From the NCBI RefSeq assembly GCF_008831285.2, contig NC_045143.1, positions 8,007,503-8,071,502 of the forward strand: 64,000 nt of DNA. Reading direction: 5' to 3'. The translations under genes were made by a program, and so were the position numbers. The stretch comes from Nymphaea colorata (lineage: Eukaryota > Streptophyta > Magnoliopsida > Nymphaeales > Nymphaeaceae). How positions within the stretch are numbered: position 1 is the stretch's first letter; every line of letters starts with the position of its first letter. Shown in pieces: positions 61,169-64,000 of the stretch. The notes beneath the pieces are model-generated. The model did no database searches and was not told the DNA's origin. It saw nothing but the letters and a program-made list of their open reading frames with translations.

Positions 61169-61723
61169 GTCCGTATCTGATTAGTTAAACGCGACCTGTC
61201 TCTTAGGCGGCTTCATGCTCCTCAGGGAGCTTGGTAGGTACCGTAAACCAATTTGGATTGGGATCCAAACATAGTCGGATCCGAATTAGTAGATGGGAGG
61301 TAGATTTTTGGATATCCTATCCCAACCCAACTGTTATTACCTGTACAAAAGCGGTTTCTTGTATCCATTCCGAATCTGGATTCAACCTTACATTTCCTAG
61401 TCTTGCTTTAGTTCCACATTCCGGATCAGATGTTAAACTGATGGATCCAAGTCTGGAACTCTCGATTACGCTATGGTTTTGCAGATTCTATCCTTCCTAA
61501 CTCAGATCGGGTTTTTGGGTTAAACCGATCCGTTTTCCCGCGTATTCCTGCATTGCCTCATGAGTCGAGGGATGTTGAACGGCGAAATCAATCGTCCGAT
61601 CGGGCAATCGAGCGATCTAGCTATTTCGAGATTTTGAAGCAAAAATCACGAACATTTCGCGATTCTTGAGGTGAAAGAAATCGACGGTTGTGGCCGCCGC
61701 CGTTATCGGGTGACCACCGGAAG
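61169..61723. other. Presumed promoter and 5' UTR of the cereblon gene
   Basis: Sequence between the MITE and the CRBN start codon. It holds imperfect GGATCC/GGATCCGAAT motifs at about 61240-61450 and becomes GC-richer towards the ATG. No clear TATA box. Confidence 0.4.
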
Positions 61724-64000
61724 ATGTCGGGCGGTCGCGTTCCTGACAGCGAGCGCCTCCTGATGGAAAGCATAAGAGCGCTCGAGGAGGAGCAGTTGGA
61801 GGTAGAGGAAGTGGACGACGACTCTCGGCCTTCTTCGTCTGGTGACTCGAGGTCTCTTCCCCCAAACCACTGTTGTTTCCTCCGCTGTAGTGGAGCTTTC
61901 TCGTGATCGTCAGTTTGACTGTTCTCGGTGGGAGAAACCCTTGAATTTGGTGGAGTTGCTTAGGATGAGTTCGTTTTCTCATATTCGTGCCGATAGTCCG
62001 ATGCTTATCAACTTTTACTTCACTCTTATCGTTGGATTTTTTTTTTCTTTTCGATTTGATCACCGTTTGTTTATCTCCCTTTCTGTGCTATGCCCGTCGG
62101 CGGCGCCTTATTTATGTCACTTTGTGTTTTAGGTCTGTTTCTTGTTATAGCTCGTTAAAATAGAATTCAGTTTTTCTGTTCTCAATTTTATTGCGATGCC
62201 CGTTTGATGCAATTCCTCCTACGATTTCTGTGTGTATTTTTGTTTTCTTCAGGTACATGCCTGCTGGCATTTTATAGTTTGTTTGTTCCCGTTGCTTCGT
62301 TTCGGTTTTCATGTGATATTCAACCGAAATCGTTGTTGTAATGGAATAAAACTTGTAATTTCGACCATTTTTGAATTCGAATTATGTAGAACTTCCATCA
62401 ATTCTTCTGCATGTTAGATTATTTCTTACTTGTACGATTTGCGTGGTAACTGTGCTCGTGTCAATTCATGCAATGCAGTGAAGGGCATGGCAATGCAGGG
62501 ACAGGGCCATATGGTGCGGTTACCTTTGACACTGGCCTGGTTTCTCTACACACGTACCTTGGTGGTAGGCATTGGAGATTCCTCTTCTGTGTTGGAGTCC
62601 CATAGTATTTGACTATTTTATAATGTGCAAACAGAAGTCGAAGATATGCATCACAAGGTGGTTGTCCTGGATGGTGGTGCCATTGTTGATTTGCCTGTCT
62701 TCTACCTTGAAGGTATGTTGTTGTTTTTGCTTCGCTAATGCTATATTATCAACGATTACTTGGGTATCTGTCGGTCTGCCTGTGCATAGGTTTCTGTTGG
62801 TGCTGCCTTTTTGTGACTGATGATATTTGTCACAGGATATGACCTCTTATTAGTCCAGAACTCTACGTGCTATGCCCTAACTGTACTAGAGATAGAATAT
62901 CTCTATCTCTCTCTCTCTCTCTCGCCAAGTACCATGCCCTATCTTTAGTAGAGATAAAGGAAGACTATCCCTGGAAACCAGCATGCATCTTTGTGGCTGG
63001 AATCTGGATTAATATCTCTCTTTCCTATGCATCATCTGTTAATCAGGGTAAAGAATTCAATATGCATGAAACAACCAGACAAACTGTATGTCTCTATCTT
63101 TGTCTGCTGCATGAACATGTGTTAAACAACTTAAATTTCCAAACAAATTGAAACTGTAGCCTATTGGTTTCTAATGCTCGTGCATTGGTTAGTCTTGCTT
63201 GGTCTCTTTTAGATCTCTTTCTCCATACCTGAATATGAAGTAGGTGACTTTTGTACAATTGCCTATGGAAAATTTAATGATTGATTTGGAACGGAAGACC
63301 AACTGGAATAAGAAGCTGGTTATGAGCTACAGATGGTGTAGTTTTGTTTGAGACAGAACTCCTGGTTTTCAGACTGATCAAGTGTACTAAAACATGAGCA
63401 TAACTTTTCAATAAGTTGCTTAGGTCCTTTTCATACCTGGAAAGTACAAATGTCTATGCAATTCCATTATTCAGACTTCTGTGAAAAAAAGACCAATTAA
63501 ATATATTGTGCCATGGCCATCATATCATGTTGGCAGTTTTCAAGACATTACTATATTGTTTAAAAAATTCCTATAGAAAATAAAAGTTTCCCTACTTGTG
63601 TAGACTGTAGAGTTATTAGTAAAAAAACTTTCTGCTTATTTTTAAAGGTCTTTGCTAGACATTCTCCATATTTATGACCAAGTAGCTTAAATTGCCTCAA
63701 GAAACTATTAGTTTTCTTACAGGTGACAATGGTTTAAAAATTTTAGTTACTGAGACTCAAGTGAAGCACTTCCTTACTGTTTGAAGGACCCCACTTTTGA
63801 AGTTGTTGAAATTGATTTCATTTCATCAGACCTCAAATCTACCACCTTTCGACATTCTGTTAAGGATGAAATGTGGAGGGAAGCAATGGACCTTGAAATG
63901 CATGTTCCTAAGGGAGACAACACATGGTCCATTACTAAATTGACAACCTTCCTTCGCGGAAATTTGCATGAAGACATCTATGTGGATATGAGGTTTTGGT
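61724..64000 (+). CDS. Cereblon homologue (CRL4 substrate receptor), exons 1-3, 3' part beyond window
   Basis: Plant cereblon-type protein: a Lon-like N-terminal domain, with a CULT ligand-binding domain in the part not seen. Animal cereblon binds DDB1 and presents substrates to the CUL4 ubiquitin ligase. Exons seen are 61724-61851, 62479-62564 and 62635-62712, all GT-AG and in phase (AG|T, G|AA, G|next), encoding 97 residues. The start is the first ATG in an open frame: MSGGRVPDSERLLMESIRAL, then an acidic stretch LEEEQLEVEEVDDD. Exons 2-3 give TFDTGLVSLHTYLGEVED and LDGGAIVDLPVFYLEG. These match the conserved start of the plant cereblon Lon domain (FNT..ASLHTYLGEVEDT, FLDGG.V..LPMFYLEGVVLFPEA). 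The next exon, expected to begin VVLFPEATLPLR-like, is absent before 64000, so intron 3 exceeds 1.2 kb and contains a copia remnant. Confidence 0.85.
62890..62912. repeat. (CT)n microsatellite in CRBN intron 3
   Basis: A short run of CT dinucleotides after TATCTCTATCT. Confidence 0.85.
63754..64000 (+). mobile_element. Ty1-copia pol remnant in CRBN intron 3 (continues beyond window)
   Basis: The + frame opens at 63754 and reads SVKDEMWREAMDLEM then GDNTWSITKL, the linker before reverse transcriptase in copia polyproteins (W.EAM..E...L...NTW.L). The next residues, TTFLRGNLHEDIYVDM, correspond to the reverse transcriptase motif FLHGDLHEEVYM. That motif normally lies about 100 residues further on, so roughly 300 bp of reverse transcriptase were deleted. 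Both ends are missing in this window. It lies in the same orientation as the host gene. Confidence 0.75.

Overview
The window is nuclear DNA from a flowering plant. It is AT-rich, has long (TA)n and (GA)n microsatellites and many short non-autonomous transposons, and is gene-poor with intron-bearing genes. All recognisable proteins belong to plant families: a cytokinin-relay HPt protein, a clade A PP2C, an R-S/SHAQKYF MYB factor and a plant cereblon. The sequence does not fix the species.

Layout. A complete six-exon HPt gene lies on the minus strand at 2331-5103 (149 aa, phospho-acceptor His79). At 11920-16246 (minus) I find a chain of phase-compatible exon-like segments ending in a stop codon. 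It looks like a real but unidentified multi-exon gene whose 5' end I cannot find. A complete four-exon clade A PP2C (ABA co-receptor phosphatase, 424 aa) lies at 31453-33430 (minus), with two ABRE/G-box sites upstream. A complete three-exon KUA1/MYBS3-type one-repeat MYB repressor (345 aa) lies at 48627-52781 (minus). A PIF/Harbinger transposase relic lies at 58.4-60.2 kb. The first three exons of a cereblon (CRBN) homologue start at 61724 (+) and run off the window, with a Ty1-copia pol remnant in the third intron. A possible small two-exon gene at 45.4-45.9 kb is weakly supported.

Mobile DNA fills most of the rest. A 390-bp TRIM-type element (8136-8525) has two short LTRs, a tRNA-Met-type primer binding site and a purine tract. 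Five copies of a hAT-like MITE (ends near CAGTGGYGGAGCCA) are each flanked by a near-perfect 8-bp duplication in four cases and a weaker one in the fifth. A second hAT-like family (ends TAGGGATGTCAA) has three copies and a fragment. A third hAT-like element at 19691-20175 holds an internal 72-bp repeat. There are also several tRNA-headed SINE candidates and many tandem duplications.

The genes are not an operon, but two fit hormone signalling (cytokinin phosphorelay and ABA co-receptor). Three of them share a CT-rich 5' leader on their coding strand. I found no CRISPR array, rRNA or convincing tRNA gene, and nothing that clearly counts as a new biological system. The strongest leads are the unidentified gene, the TRIM and the MITE families dated by their duplications.
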